A stretch of DNA of 64,000 bases, taken from assembly GCA_050949255.1 (NCBI GenBank), contig JBMNFJ010000013.1, positions 26,108 to 90,107 on the forward strand, read 5' to 3'. Source of the DNA: UBA3941 sp002385665 (GTDB lineage Bacteria; Bacillota; Clostridia; Caldicoprobacterales; UBA3941). This document shows, piece after piece, positions 1 through 8,738 of the stretch (position 1 is its first letter; every line of letters begins with the position of its first letter). The notes under the pieces were generated by a model. That model did not search any database, was not told where the DNA came from, and worked only from the letters and a program-made list of their open reading frames with translations. The translations under genes were made by a program, and so were the position numbers.

Positions 1-1
1 A

Positions 2-1870
2 GTGGTTATAGAAAATATCGTGCGCCTGAGAAATGAGGGTATGTCGGCCAAGGATGCCTCTATAGAGGGAGCTAGGGAAATAGCCGGGGCTATTACGTCA
101 TCCACCCTGACTACAGTATGCGTCTTCTTGCCCATAGTTTTTGTTAAGGGTATATCCAGACAGATATTTGTAGATATGGGCCTTACCATAGCTTATTCCC
201 TACTTGCCAGCCTGATAGTGGCTCTTACCCTGGTTCCGGCTATGGCATCCAATATGCTTAAAAAGACTAGTGAAAAGCGGAACAGATTGTTTGATAGGTT
301 TACAGAACTATACAGCAAGATGCTAAAATGGGCATTGGGGCATCGGGCAGTGGTAATGCTCTTTGTCATGGCATTATTAGGCCTAAGCGTATATTTAGGC
401 TTGTCCCTGGGTACCGCATTTATACCTGACATGGACGCACCTCAGATGTCCGTAACCATTGAGATGTCAAAGGAAGCTACCCGTGAGGATACAATTGCCA
501 TGTCCGATAAGGTAATGGACCGGATTATGGGGATAGAGGGCGTCGAGACTGTAGGAGCCTTCCAAAGTGGTATAATGGGTGGAGGTAGTTTATTGGGAGG
601 TGGAGGTGGATCCAACACTGGCTCCATGGGACTGTACCTCCTTCTGGATGAGAGTAAAGAGATTAACAATAAAGAGATAGAAAGACAGATAAGAGATCTG
701 ACGGAAGATTTGGACTGCCAGATCCACATAAGCTCCTCCAATGTAGATATGTCAGCTTTTGGTGGATCCGGAATAGAAGTTATGATTAAAGGTAGGGATA
801 TGGATATCCTGCAGGAAATATCCGCCGACATAGCGGGGATCTTAGAGGAAACGGAAGGCGTTGGCGAAATCTCCTACGGTGCAGAGGAAACCCTTACGGA
901 GATGAGAATTCTTGTGGATAAGGATAAAGCCATGGAAAAGGGGTTGACTGTGGCACAAGTGTTTACTAAAGTAAATTCCCTTATATCCAAGGACAGGTCT
1001 GCCACTACGTTAACTGTAGAGAATAAGGATTTCCCGGTAATTGTGATAGATGGTGCGACTCAAAGCATAACGAAAAAAGGGCTTATGGATCTGACCATAA
1101 CTGCTTCCAAAGATGGCGAGGAAACGGAGGTTGCTATCGGGGATATAGCCCAAGTAGTAGAGGGGAAGGGTTTATCATCCATAAGAAGAGATTCTCAGGA
1201 AAGATATCTGTCAGTTAGGGCTGGCATAGAGGCGGATTACAATATCGGCCTTGTAAGTAGGGATTTTGAGAATAAGCTTAGAGGCTATAGCCTGCCTGAT
1301 GGATATAAAATAGAAATGGCAGGGGAAAACGAGACCATAAACACCTCCCTCAGGGATCTGGCCTATATGCTGTCTCTAGCCATAGTTTTTATCTATCTTA
1401 TAATGGTAGCCCAATTCCAGTCCCTACTCTCCCCCTTTATAGTCATGTTTACCATACCTCTGGCCTTTACCGGCGGTTTGATAGCCCTGGCTATAGCAGG
1501 TTATGAGATAAGCCTCGTATCCATGTTGGGCTTTCTGGTCCTAAGCGGCGTTGTGGTTAATAACGGAATAGTGTTCGTTGACTATACCAATCAATTGAGA
1601 GAAACCGGTTTGGATATCAGGCAGGCCTTGGTAGCTGCCGGAAGAACCCGGATTAAGCCCATACTTATGACCGCTATAACTACTATACTGGGATTATCTA
1701 CCCTATCCTTAGGGGTGGGCATGGGTGCCGAAATGCTACAGCCTTTGGCTGTAGTATCTATTGGCGGCCTAACCTACGCTACGATTCTTACCCTCTTTGT
1801 AGTACCGGTTATGTATGATGTTCTCCATAGAGGTTCGCGGGAAAAGGCAACAATTAAAGGAGCTGAATAG
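2..1870 (+). CDS. RND-family efflux transporter, 5'-truncated by the window
   Basis: This is the C-terminal 622 residues of an RND (AcrB/SwrC-like) proton-driven inner-membrane exporter; the reading frame is open at the window edge, so the true start lies upstream. Visible parts are a hydrophobic block near residues 25-85, a TM near 115-140, a large extracytoplasmic domain of about 300 residues (FIPDMDAPQMSV onward, with a glycine-rich stretch around 190-205), and a final block of helices from about 455, including VAQFQSLLSPF and the GVVVNNGIVFVDY segment typical of RND helix 10-11. Full-length members have about 1000-1050 residues. The next gene is a TetR regulator three bases downstream, so efflux of a drug or toxic lipid under that repressor is the likely role. 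The substrate cannot be inferred. Confidence 0.93.
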   Translation: MVIENIVRLRNEGMSAKDASIEGAREIAGAITSSTLTTVCVFLPIVFVKGISRQIFVDMGLTIAYSLLASLIVALTLVPAMASNMLKKTSEKRNRLFDRFTELYSKMLKWALGHRAVVMLFVMALLGLSVYLGLSLGTAFIPDMDAPQMSVTIEMSKEATREDTIAMSDKVMDRIMGIEGVETVGAFQSGIMGGGSLLGGGGGSNTGSMGLYLLLDESKEINNKEIERQIRDLTEDLDCQIHISSSNVDMSAFGGSGIEVMIKGRDMDILQEISADIAGILEETEGVGEISYGAEETLTEMRILVDKDKAMEKGLTVAQVFTKVNSLISKDRSATTLTVENKDFPVIVIDGATQSITKKGLMDLTITASKDGEETEVAIGDIAQVVEGKGLSSIRRDSQERYLSVRAGIEADYNIGLVSRDFENKLRGYSLPDGYKIEMAGENETINTSLRDLAYMLSLAIVFIYLIMVAQFQSLLSPFIVMFTIPLAFTGGLIALAIAGYEISLVSMLGFLVLSGVVVNNGIVFVDYTNQLRETGLDIRQALVAAGRTRIKPILMTAITTILGLSTLSLGVGMGAEMLQPLAVVSIGGLTYATILTLFVVPVMYDVLHRGSREKATIKGAE

Positions 1871-1873
1871 GAT

Positions 1874-2485
1874 ATGAGTGGGGTCTTGTATTCGGAAAAG
1901 AAGATAGCCATCTTTAACGGTATTATAGCCTTGATGGAGAGGGGGATAAACCCCTACTCCATCAAGGTATCGGATATAGCTCAGGCGGCAGATGTAGGCA
2001 AGGGTACTATCTATGATTATTTTACTTCCAAGGAGGAGGCTATATCCCAGGCCATCCTATATAAAATAGACAATGAGGTGGAGGCTGCGTATTCGAGAAT
2101 AAAGAAGAAAAAAGGATTTAAGGAGAAATTCAATGAGGGACTTCATATTATAGCCGAATGTATGGACGATAAGATGTCCACTTTAAGGATGCTGTTATCT
2201 CTTGGCGGCCTCCAAGAGTTCTATGAATATCTGCGTGAATACAAATGCGATCTATCCAATCATCTGCTAAAGATCCATGAACTGTTTGATCATCTATTGG
2301 AAATAGGAATAGAGGAGGGAATCATTGTGGATAAGGTAGGGGATACCTACTACCGCAATATGGTCATCTCCAGTGTCATTATTGGGTTTACTCAATACTT
2401 TCACCAAATAAATTTTAACAGTGAAGCCAATATCGAAGATGCCATGGAAGCAGCCTATAGACTATTAATTAAGGCACTGAATTAA
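1874..2485 (+). CDS. TetR/AcrR-family transcriptional regulator
   Basis: A 203-residue protein with an N-terminal TetR helix-turn-helix: residues about 15-60 include VSDIAQAADVGKGTIYDYF, the classic recognition-helix pattern. The C-terminal helical part would bind a ligand and dimerise. The ATG lies three bases after the stop of the RND transporter gene, so the two are almost certainly cotranscribed, and repression of the pump operon relieved by a pump substrate is the usual arrangement. No operator is visible because the operon start lies outside the window. The family assignment is secure; the ligand is unknown. Confidence 0.93.
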   Translation: MSGVLYSEKKIAIFNGIIALMERGINPYSIKVSDIAQAADVGKGTIYDYFTSKEEAISQAILYKIDNEVEAAYSRIKKKKGFKEKFNEGLHIIAECMDDKMSTLRMLLSLGGLQEFYEYLREYKCDLSNHLLKIHELFDHLLEIGIEEGIIVDKVGDTYYRNMVISSVIIGFTQYFHQINFNSEANIEDAMEAAYRLLIKALN

Positions 2486-2519
2486 TCTTTCTTTGAGGAT
2501 GGACAAAATCAAGGATTTA

Positions 2520-2549
2520 TTGACATTCCTGGGATCTATGGTATATAAT
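2520..2549 (+). promoter_or_regulatory. sigma-A promoter of the tyrS leader
   Basis: TTGACA at 2520-2525 and TATAAT at 2544-2549 are both perfect consensus hexamers with an 18-base spacer. Transcription would start near 2556, just ahead of the T-box leader. Confidence 0.85.
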
Positions 2550-2559
2550 ACAGTAAATT

Positions 2560-2870
2560 TCACACACAAAGGCTATGATGAGAAGAAGTAGGAGTGCTTA
2601 GAACCTTAAAGAGAGTACCCGGTAGGTGAGAGGGGCAAGGGAAGGCACTTTGAATACATCTCTGAGCCGTGCACTGAAAGGTCCGGAGACCCAGTAGGCT
2701 GTCAACGTAATTTGCACCCGTTATCGTGCTAAGGTATAAAGTCATGAGTTTTAAAAATCATGGCCTGTACCTAATGAGGTCTATGCCGTGAGGCATGGAT
2801 AAACGTGGGTGGTAACACGGGATACAACTCTCGTCCTATGGAAGTAAGGGACGAGGGTTTTTATATTTTT
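2560..2870 (+). ncRNA. T-box leader (tyrosine) with terminator, upstream of tyrS
   Basis: The leader carries the conserved T-box bulge (ACGTGGGTGGTAACACGG, 2803-2820), which pairs with the uncharged tRNA acceptor end. A stem I runs from about 2575 to 2670. The probable specifier codon is TAC at 2655-2657 in the context GAATACATC, which matches tyrosine and the downstream gene. A terminator hairpin follows (CTCGTCC 2830-2836 paired with GGACGAG 2849-2855, then a T-rich tract to about 2870). Uncharged tRNA-Tyr would stabilise the antiterminator and let transcription reach tyrS. Confidence 0.93.
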
Positions 2871-2958
2871 ATAGAAACAAGGTGCATTATAGGAGTACTT
2901 CCGTCCCTGTATAAGAACGCACAGATAAACTAAATATATGTAAATTGGAGGAATAAGC

Positions 2959-4176
2959 ATGATATCCATCGATGAACAAATCAAAATCATATCCAAAGGA
3001 GCGGACGAGATAATCGATATAGAGGATTTAAAGGCCAAGCTGGAAAAGTCTCAGAAGGAAGGCAAGCCCCTTAGGGTAAAGCTGGGCCTTGACCCTACGG
3101 CTCCTGATATCCATTTAGGTCATGCCGTAGTGCTTAGGAAGATCAAACAGCTTCAGGATTTGGGTCATAAGGCCATAATAATCATAGGCGATTTTACCGG
3201 TATGATAGGCGATCCTTCCGGAAGATCCAAGACCAGACCGGCTCTTACAAAGGAAGAGGTGTTAGAAAACGCTCGTACCTATCAAGAGCAGATATTCAAG
3301 GTCATCGACAGGGACAAGACAGAGGTTCGCTTCAATAGCGAATGGCTGGGAGCCCTTAACTTTTCCGATGTTATCGTTCTGGCATCCAAGCATACCGTAG
3401 CCAGGATGTTGGAGCGGGAGGACTTTAAGAAGAGATTTGAAGAGCATGAAAGCATAGGTATCCACGAGTTCTTCTATCCCCTAATGCAAGGATATGATTC
3501 CGTAGCAATAGAGGCGGACATAGAGCTGGGGGGTACTGATCAGAGGTTTAACCTCCTCATGGGCAGGACCATCCAGAGGGATTATGGACAGGAGAGCCAG
3601 GTAGCCCTTATGATGCCTCTGTTGGAGGGTACCGATGGAGTAGAAAAGATGAGCAAGAGCCTGGGCAACTATATCGGTATCTACGAGGAGCCCAACGAAA
3701 TGTACGGTAAGGTCATGTCCATACCCGATGAGCTGATGATAAAATACTACGAATTGGCCACGGATATTCATCCTGATGAAATCAGCAAAATAAAGGCGGG
3801 ACTAGAGGACGGCTCATACCATCCAAGGGATGCCAAGATGAGGTTAGCCAGAGAGATCACCTCCCTCTACCATAGCGAAGAGGCAGCACAAAAAGCCGAG
3901 GAGCAATTCAAGGCTGTCTTCCAAAGGGGCGGAATGCCCGATGAAATCCCAACTTTTGAAGTTCCCCAGGATATTATATCCCAGGAAGGTGTAGATATGG
4001 CCCGTTTGATCGTTGAAGCCGGGCTTGCTCCCAGCACCAGCCAGGCCAGAAGGCTTATAAGCCAAGGAGCTATAAGGGTGAACGGAGAAAAAACGGATGA
4101 GCTTAAAAACCCAACCTTAAAGGATCAGGATGTGGTACAGGTAGGTAAAAGAAACTTCATTAGGGTTAGACTCTAG
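2959..4176 (+). CDS. tyrS: Tyrosyl-tRNA synthetase
   Basis: A 405-residue class I aminoacyl-tRNA synthetase that charges tRNA-Tyr in the cytoplasm. The HIGH-type motif is HLGH in GLDPTAPDIHLGHAVV (about residues 44-59). The KMSKS motif is in GVEKMSKSLGN (about 230-240). The last 65 residues form an S4-like RNA-binding domain (ARLIVEAGLAPSTSQARRLI). Length and the N-terminal form resemble the TyrZ-type enzyme, not classical Bacillus TyrS. A GGAGG Shine-Dalgarno precedes the ATG by about six bases. Expression is controlled by the upstream tyrosine T-box. Confidence 0.97.
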   Translation: MISIDEQIKIISKGADEIIDIEDLKAKLEKSQKEGKPLRVKLGLDPTAPDIHLGHAVVLRKIKQLQDLGHKAIIIIGDFTGMIGDPSGRSKTRPALTKEEVLENARTYQEQIFKVIDRDKTEVRFNSEWLGALNFSDVIVLASKHTVARMLEREDFKKRFEEHESIGIHEFFYPLMQGYDSVAIEADIELGGTDQRFNLLMGRTIQRDYGQESQVALMMPLLEGTDGVEKMSKSLGNYIGIYEEPNEMYGKVMSIPDELMIKYYELATDIHPDEISKIKAGLEDGSYHPRDAKMRLAREITSLYHSEEAAQKAEEQFKAVFQRGGMPDEIPTFEVPQDIISQEGVDMARLIVEAGLAPSTSQARRLISQGAIRVNGEKTDELKNPTLKDQDVVQVGKRNFIRVRL

Positions 4177-4210
4177 TGCGGTCAATAATTAATTGTATGG
4201 GGGAGATAGG

Positions 4211-4897
4211 TTGTTTAAGGAATTAAAGGAAGAGGTATGGAAGGCTAATATGGATCTGCCCAGGTATGGCCTCATTACCTTTACATGGGGTAATGTTAGC
4301 GGTATCCATAGGGAGAAGGGTATTATTGTGATAAAGCCCAGCGGGGTTCCCTACTCAGAGTTAAAACCTGAACATATGGTAGTCCTGGACCTTGACGGGA
4401 ATAAGGTGGAGGGGGATCTTAAGCCTTCCTCCGACACCCCAACCCATTTGGTTCTATACAACAATTTTAGAGAAATAGGTGGAGTTGTTCATACCCATTC
4501 ATCATGGGCTACCAGCTTTGCCCAAGCCGGTAAAGGGATCATACCCCTTGGGACCACCCACGGAGATTACTTTTATGGTGAAATTCCCTGTACCAGGAAG
4601 ATGACCACCAAGGAGATACAGGGGCAATACGAGGAAGAAACCGGGAACGTAATTGTAGAGACCTTTAAAGGGATAAATCCCATGGATATACCCGGAGTTT
4701 TGGTCAATATGCATGGCCCCTTTACCTGGGGAAAGGATGCCCATGATGCGGTGCATAACGCTGTTGTTTTGGAGGAAGTAGCCAAGATGGCCTACAGAAC
4801 CCTTACCTTGAATGCCAACATTGGGCCTATGGATAGAGCTTTGCTTGATAAGCATTTTTTAAGGAAGCATGGAGCAAACGCCTATTATGGGCAGTAG
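4211..4897 (+). CDS. araD: L-ribulose-5-phosphate 4-epimerase (AraD family)
   Basis: A class II aldolase/epimerase of 228 residues. AraD interconverts L-ribulose 5-phosphate and D-xylulose 5-phosphate, feeding pentoses into the pentose phosphate pathway. Hallmarks are GLITFTWGNVSG near residue 20, KPSGVPYSEL, SSDTPTHLVLY, the metal-binding HTHS motif (GGVVHTHSSWA), THGDYF, and a late MHGPFTWG. I prefer the TTG at 4211 because GGGGGAG at 4199-4205 sits at proper spacing and family proteins begin at this point; an in-frame TTG at 4193 would add six residues. It lies 34 bases after tyrS and about 2.1 kb from the ribulokinase gene, with mgtE between them. Confidence 0.93.
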   Translation: MFKELKEEVWKANMDLPRYGLITFTWGNVSGIHREKGIIVIKPSGVPYSELKPEHMVVLDLDGNKVEGDLKPSSDTPTHLVLYNNFREIGGVVHTHSSWATSFAQAGKGIIPLGTTHGDYFYGEIPCTRKMTTKEIQGQYEEETGNVIVETFKGINPMDIPGVLVNMHGPFTWGKDAHDAVHNAVVLEEVAKMAYRTLTLNANIGPMDRALLDKHFLRKHGANAYYGQ

Positions 4898-4970
4898 ACG
4901 GATTATTTTAGTTAATATTTTTCCAGAGGGGGCCCTGGAATAAAGATTGTATACAGTATGATTAGTATAG

Positions 4971-4999
4971 TTGAATTTATGGGAACCATGGTATATAAT
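4971..4999 (+). promoter_or_regulatory. sigma-A promoter of the M-box/mgtE transcript
   Basis: TTGAAT at 4971-4976 and TATAAT at 4994-4999 are separated by 17 bases. The predicted start near 5006 places the M-box aptamer at the 5' end of the transcript. Confidence 0.75.
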
Positions 5000-5021
5000 G
5001 TATTCGGACATAATTTAATAA

Positions 5022-5230
5022 CAGTTTTCGTTAGGTGAGGCTACTATATAGAAATATGCCACTATCCAGAAACGTCGAGAGACGCCAATGGGTCAACAGG
5101 CTTTATCGGAGCAAGGTATAGCTTAATGTGGCTGGTCCTGGAACCTAAGCTTTATAGTGCTAAAACTCAACGAGTGAAACCATCGATAGATATTTTGGGT
5201 CTTTCGCTTGTTGAGGGACCCATTTTTATT
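5022..5230 (+). ncRNA. M-box (ykoK) magnesium riboswitch with intrinsic terminator
   Basis: Conserved M-box segments are present in order: TTCGTTAGGTGAGGCT (5027-5042), ATATGCCACTATCC, GACGCCAATGGGTCAACAG near 5090, and AGTGCTAAAACTCAACGAG near 5156-5174. The terminator is a 10-base-pair stem (5196-5205 with 5213-5222) followed by five Ts. Bases 5166-5179 are also nearly perfectly complementary to 5201-5214, so they form an antiterminator that competes with the terminator when the aptamer is unbound. High magnesium should therefore stop transcription before mgtE. Confidence 0.94.
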
Positions 5231-5412
5231 GCTCAGAAGGTGGATCCCCGGATACAAAAGTAGAAGTTATGTCATAGACAAAGATATGAAAGAGTATGGT
5301 GGCCATAAACTCGCCGAAGGTACTCTATCAAATATTGAAAAGAGGATGGTGACGGAAAGTGGACCCTGGGCCTTTGCCTGGTTTATATCAATGGGAAAAA
5401 GTAAATAATATG

Positions 5413-5455
5413 AACAGGGTCTCGGCCATCAAGCTATAAATGGCAGGGCCCTGTT
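5413..5455 (+). promoter_or_regulatory. Long hairpin abutting the mgtE ribosome-binding site
   Basis: AACAGGGTCT (5413-5422) pairs with GGGCCCTGTT (5446-5455), and the inner GCCAT (5425-5429) pairs with ATGGC (5440-5444). The stem ends one or two bases before the AAGGAGG Shine-Dalgarno of mgtE and is not followed by a T-run. It is therefore unlikely to be a terminator and could instead affect translation or mRNA stability. The 5228-5412 stretch between the riboswitch and this hairpin shows no gene that I trust. Confidence 0.55.
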
Positions 5456-5470
5456 AAGGAGGGTTATGCC

Positions 5471-6808
5471 ATGACAAAAGAATTCATTCTAGGCCTCATA
5501 CATCAAGGGAGACTGGCTGATGCCAGAACTTGGATTACTCAGATAAACGTTGTAGATATTGCAAATTGGCTGGAAGAATTAGATGGGAACGATCTGCTGG
5601 TGGTATTTAGATTGCTGCCCAAGGATTTGGCAGCAGAAGTGTTTTCCTATGTATCCAAGGAGCAGCAGGAGTTTATCATCGAATCCATAACGGACAGGGA
5701 AATTAAGAGCATTATAGATGAGTTATTTTTAGATGATACAGTGGATTTGATTGAAGAAATGCCTGCCAATGTAGTTAAAAAGGTGCTTAAAAACACCAGT
5801 GAGGAACGTAGAAAGCTAATAAACCAGTTTTTAAAGTATCCGGAAAATTCAGCAGGCAGTCTGATGACAATTGAAGTTGTGGACCTAAAAAAGGAGATGA
5901 GGGTAGATCAGGCCTTGGAATATATAAGAAGGATCGGCCTGGACAAGGAAACCATAAATGTATGCTATGTAATGGATAAGAATAGGAAGTTAGAGGGGAT
6001 AATTCCTATCAGAAAGCTTATTCTTAGCGAACCTGATGAGACAATAGAGAACATAATGGAGACCAATATCATCTCCGTACACACTCTGGATGACCAGGAG
6101 GATATAGCTAATATATTCAGGAAATATGATCTGTTAGCGATTCCGGTAGTAGATAAGGAAGGCCGACTGGTAGGTATCATAACCATCGATGATATTGTCG
6201 ATATCATCGAACAGGAAAACACCGAGGACTTTCAAAGGATGGCGGCAATGCAACCGTCCGATGAGGAATACCTAAAGACCAGCGTGGTAGAACTCGCAAA
6301 ACACCGGGTGACCTGGCTGCTTATATTGATGTTATCGGCTACCCTGACCGGGAGTATCATTCAGAAGTATCAGGATGTCCTGAATTCTGTGGCCATACTT
6401 ACCTCATTTATACCCATGCTAATGGATACGGCGGGGAACGCCGGTTCCCAATCGGCTACCCTAATTATCCGTGGCTTAGCCTTGGAGGAAATTAACCTTA
6501 ACGATATATTAAGGGTCATGTGGAAAGAGTTAAGGATAAGTATTTTGGTGGGTATAGTGTTGGCTGTTATAAATTTTGCCAGGATTCTCATAATGCAACA
6601 GGCATCGGTTTGGGTCGCTGCTACGGTATCCTTTAGTATGATCATCACCGTAATTTTAGCCAAGGTAATAGGAGGGTCATTCCCTATCTTGGCAAAGAAG
6701 ATAGGTCTGGATCCGGCCATAATGGCAGGGCCACTTATTACCACCATAGTAGACGCCCTGGCCCTCACGGCCTATTTTTCCATAGCATCTTGGATCTTGG
6801 GTATTTAA
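5471..6808 (+). CDS. mgtE: Magnesium transporter/channel MgtE
   Basis: A 445-residue MgtE-family magnesium channel of the cytoplasmic membrane. Residues 1-125 form the helical MgtE N domain. Residues about 130-250 are a pair of CBS domains (SLMTIEVVDL, ending AIPVVDKEGRLVGIITIDDIVDIIE) that sense intracellular magnesium. From about 285 on there are five membrane helices with the pore signature PMLMDTAGNAGSQSATLIIRGLALEEI. The ATG at 5471 has AAGGAGG about eight bases upstream; an overlapping ATG at 5466 would stop after two codons. The gene sits behind an M-box riboswitch, so magnesium controls both its synthesis and its gating. Confidence 0.96.
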   Translation: MTKEFILGLIHQGRLADARTWITQINVVDIANWLEELDGNDLLVVFRLLPKDLAAEVFSYVSKEQQEFIIESITDREIKSIIDELFLDDTVDLIEEMPANVVKKVLKNTSEERRKLINQFLKYPENSAGSLMTIEVVDLKKEMRVDQALEYIRRIGLDKETINVCYVMDKNRKLEGIIPIRKLILSEPDETIENIMETNIISVHTLDDQEDIANIFRKYDLLAIPVVDKEGRLVGIITIDDIVDIIEQENTEDFQRMAAMQPSDEEYLKTSVVELAKHRVTWLLILMLSATLTGSIIQKYQDVLNSVAILTSFIPMLMDTAGNAGSQSATLIIRGLALEEINLNDILRVMWKELRISILVGIVLAVINFARILIMQQASVWVAATVSFSMIITVILAKVIGGSFPILAKKIGLDPAIMAGPLITTIVDALALTAYFSIASWILGI

Positions 6809-6813
6809 GCTTA

Positions 6814-6841
6814 TTCAGGGTGGCATCTGTGCCACCCTGAA
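6814..6841 (+). terminator. Stem-loop terminator after mgtE
   Basis: A perfect 12-base-pair inverted repeat (TTCAGGGTGGCA 6814-6825 with 6830-6841) has a four-base loop. It starts five bases after the mgtE stop. The T-run is poor, so it may act with other factors or only protect the 3' end. Confidence 0.65.
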
Positions 6842-6889
6842 CTATATAGTGAAATTTACATGAAAAATTAGATATACTAGCGCGTTGTG

Positions 6890-7030
6890 TCAGTAGATTT
6901 CATATCTTTTCATACATGTTAGGCTTACAAAGACAATAGGCCTTGGTTTATGCAAATCGATGTAATATTAGCACTTAATAGCCACCAAGTATACCATTAA
7001 CCGGCGCAACGTGTTATATTATAAGTAATA
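6890..7030 (+). promoter_or_regulatory. araB leader with motif shared with other leaders
   Basis: This non-coding leader contains AATAGCCA at about 6977 followed some 25 bases later by CGCAACGTGTTA near 7004-7015. The same order, AATAGCCA then AACG(C/T)GTTA, occurs in the leader at 60.07 kb, and AATAGCCA occurs at 12.64 kb. GCGCGTTGTGTCA near 6880 may be a related half-site. I see no clear promoter hexamer pair. A shared regulator-binding site is an inference. Confidence 0.35.
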
Positions 7031-7044
7031 GGAGGTTGATGCGG

Positions 7045-8721
7045 ATGAATAAGAAATACGCCATTGGGGTAGATTTTGGTACCCAATCGGGAAGAGCTGT
7101 GCTGGTAGAGATAGGGACGGGTAAAGAGATCGCAACAGCCATCAAGGTGTATCCCCATGGAGTGATGGACGAGTATCTGCCCGACGGGGTTACCCGTTTA
7201 GAGCCGGACTTTGCCTTACAACACCCTCAGGATTACCTGGATGTACTCAGCGAAACCATACCTGCCGTCCTGGAGGAATCGAAGGTTTCTGCCCATGATG
7301 TAATTGGGGTAGGCATCGATTTTACAGCATGCACCATGTTGCCCATAGATAAGGACGGAACACCTCTGTGTATGTACGACGAATATAAAACCAATCCCCA
7401 TGCTTACATAAAGCTATGGAAACATCATGCCGCTCAGGACGAAGCCAATAAGTTAAATGAAATCGCTACAGAGCGCGGGGAAGACTTTTTGGCCCGCTAT
7501 GGTGGCAAGATATCCTCGGAATGGCTTATTCCAAAAATCTGGCAGATATTGGACGAGGCTCCTGAAATCTATGAAAGAGCATATAAGTTTATAGAGGCAG
7601 CTGATTGGATTGTCATGCAGCTCACCGGAGAAGAAAAGAGGAGCAGCTGTACTGCAGGTTATAAGGCTCTTTGGCATAAGCAAAAGGGCTATCCCAGTAA
7701 CGAATTTTTTAAGGCCTTGGATCCCAGGCTGGAGAATGTAGTAGATGAGAAGCTCAGCAGGGATATATATCCCATAGGGTCAAAGGCAGGGGAGATAACG
7801 GAAGATGCAGCCCGGCTTACCGGTTTGAATCCGGGAACCGCTGTAGCGGTAGCCAATGTGGATGCTCATGTAACCATGCCCGCTGTAGGGATTGTTGATG
7901 AGGGTAAAATGCTTATGATTATAGGGACCTCTACATGTCATCTGCTCCTTAGCAAGGAAGAAAAAATGGTTCCCGGCATGTGTGGAGTTGTAGAGGACGG
8001 AATAATGCCCGGATATTTTGGATATGAAGCAGGTCAATCCTGTGTTGGCGATCATTTTGAGTGGTTTATAAACAATTGCTTGCCTGGGGACTACTACAAG
8101 GAAGCAGAAGACAAGGGTATTAACATCCACGATCTATTGAGTGAAAAGGCAAGTAAATTAGCGGTTGGGGAAAGTGGGCTTGTAGCCCTTGACTGGTGGA
8201 ACGGCAACAGATCGGTATTGGTTGACGTAGACCTGACCGGCCTTATCGTTGGATGCACTCTGCTAACCAAGCCCGAAGAAATATACAGGGCTCTGATTGA
8301 GGCAACTGCTTACGGAACCCGGATGATAATCGATACCTTTGAAGAGAGCGGAGTTCCAATCAGCGAACTCTACGCTGCAGGTGGAATAGCTGAAAAGAAT
8401 CCCTTCCTCATGCAGATATATTCAGATGTGACCAATAGGGAGATTAGGATTTCTGCTTCGGCTCAGGCTCCGGCACTGGGATCGGCCATGTTTGGTGCCG
8501 TGGCTGCAGGCAAGGAGAGGGGCGGATATGATTCCATCGTCGAGGCTGCCCAGGATATGGCCAGGTTAAAGGATGTAGTATACAGACCTATATCCACCAA
8601 CGTAGAGGCATACAATAGGCTGTATGAAGAATACAAGGTACTCCATGATTACTTCGGAAGAGGCGCAAACGATGTAATGAAGCGTCTTAAGGATATTCGC
8701 AGAGAAGCTACCAACAAGTAA
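7045..8721 (+). CDS. araB: Ribulokinase (FGGY carbohydrate kinase)
   Basis: A 558-residue FGGY kinase that phosphorylates L-ribulose with ATP. The N-terminal phosphate loop reads GVDFGTQSGRAVLVE, and the AraB-specific segments VGIGIDFTACTMLP-like, YDEYKTNPHAYIKLWKHH and YGGKISSEWLIPK are present. The C-terminal ATPase half has YAAGGIAEKNPFLMQIYSDV and APALGSAMFGAVAAG. The ATG at 7045 lies nine bases from the GGAGG at 7031-7035; upstream in-frame TTG and ATG codons are too close to it. It is followed 17 bases later by the GH172 gene, so the kinase probably acts on a pentose released by the following hydrolases. No arabinose isomerase gene is present in the window. Confidence 0.94.
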   Translation: MNKKYAIGVDFGTQSGRAVLVEIGTGKEIATAIKVYPHGVMDEYLPDGVTRLEPDFALQHPQDYLDVLSETIPAVLEESKVSAHDVIGVGIDFTACTMLPIDKDGTPLCMYDEYKTNPHAYIKLWKHHAAQDEANKLNEIATERGEDFLARYGGKISSEWLIPKIWQILDEAPEIYERAYKFIEAADWIVMQLTGEEKRSSCTAGYKALWHKQKGYPSNEFFKALDPRLENVVDEKLSRDIYPIGSKAGEITEDAARLTGLNPGTAVAVANVDAHVTMPAVGIVDEGKMLMIIGTSTCHLLLSKEEKMVPGMCGVVEDGIMPGYFGYEAGQSCVGDHFEWFINNCLPGDYYKEAEDKGINIHDLLSEKASKLAVGESGLVALDWWNGNRSVLVDVDLTGLIVGCTLLTKPEEIYRALIEATAYGTRMIIDTFEESGVPISELYAAGGIAEKNPFLMQIYSDVTNREIRISASAQAPALGSAMFGAVAAGKERGGYDSIVEAAQDMARLKDVVYRPISTNVEAYNRLYEEYKVLHDYFGRGANDVMKRLKDIRREATNK

Positions 8722-8738
8722 AAGGAGGATATATTAAT

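Noticed and set aside
5208..5408. A 66-codon reading frame between the M-box and mgtE
   Set aside because: Its TTG start lies inside the riboswitch terminator, there is no Shine-Dalgarno, and neither it nor the internal ATG at 5286 has a recognisable product.
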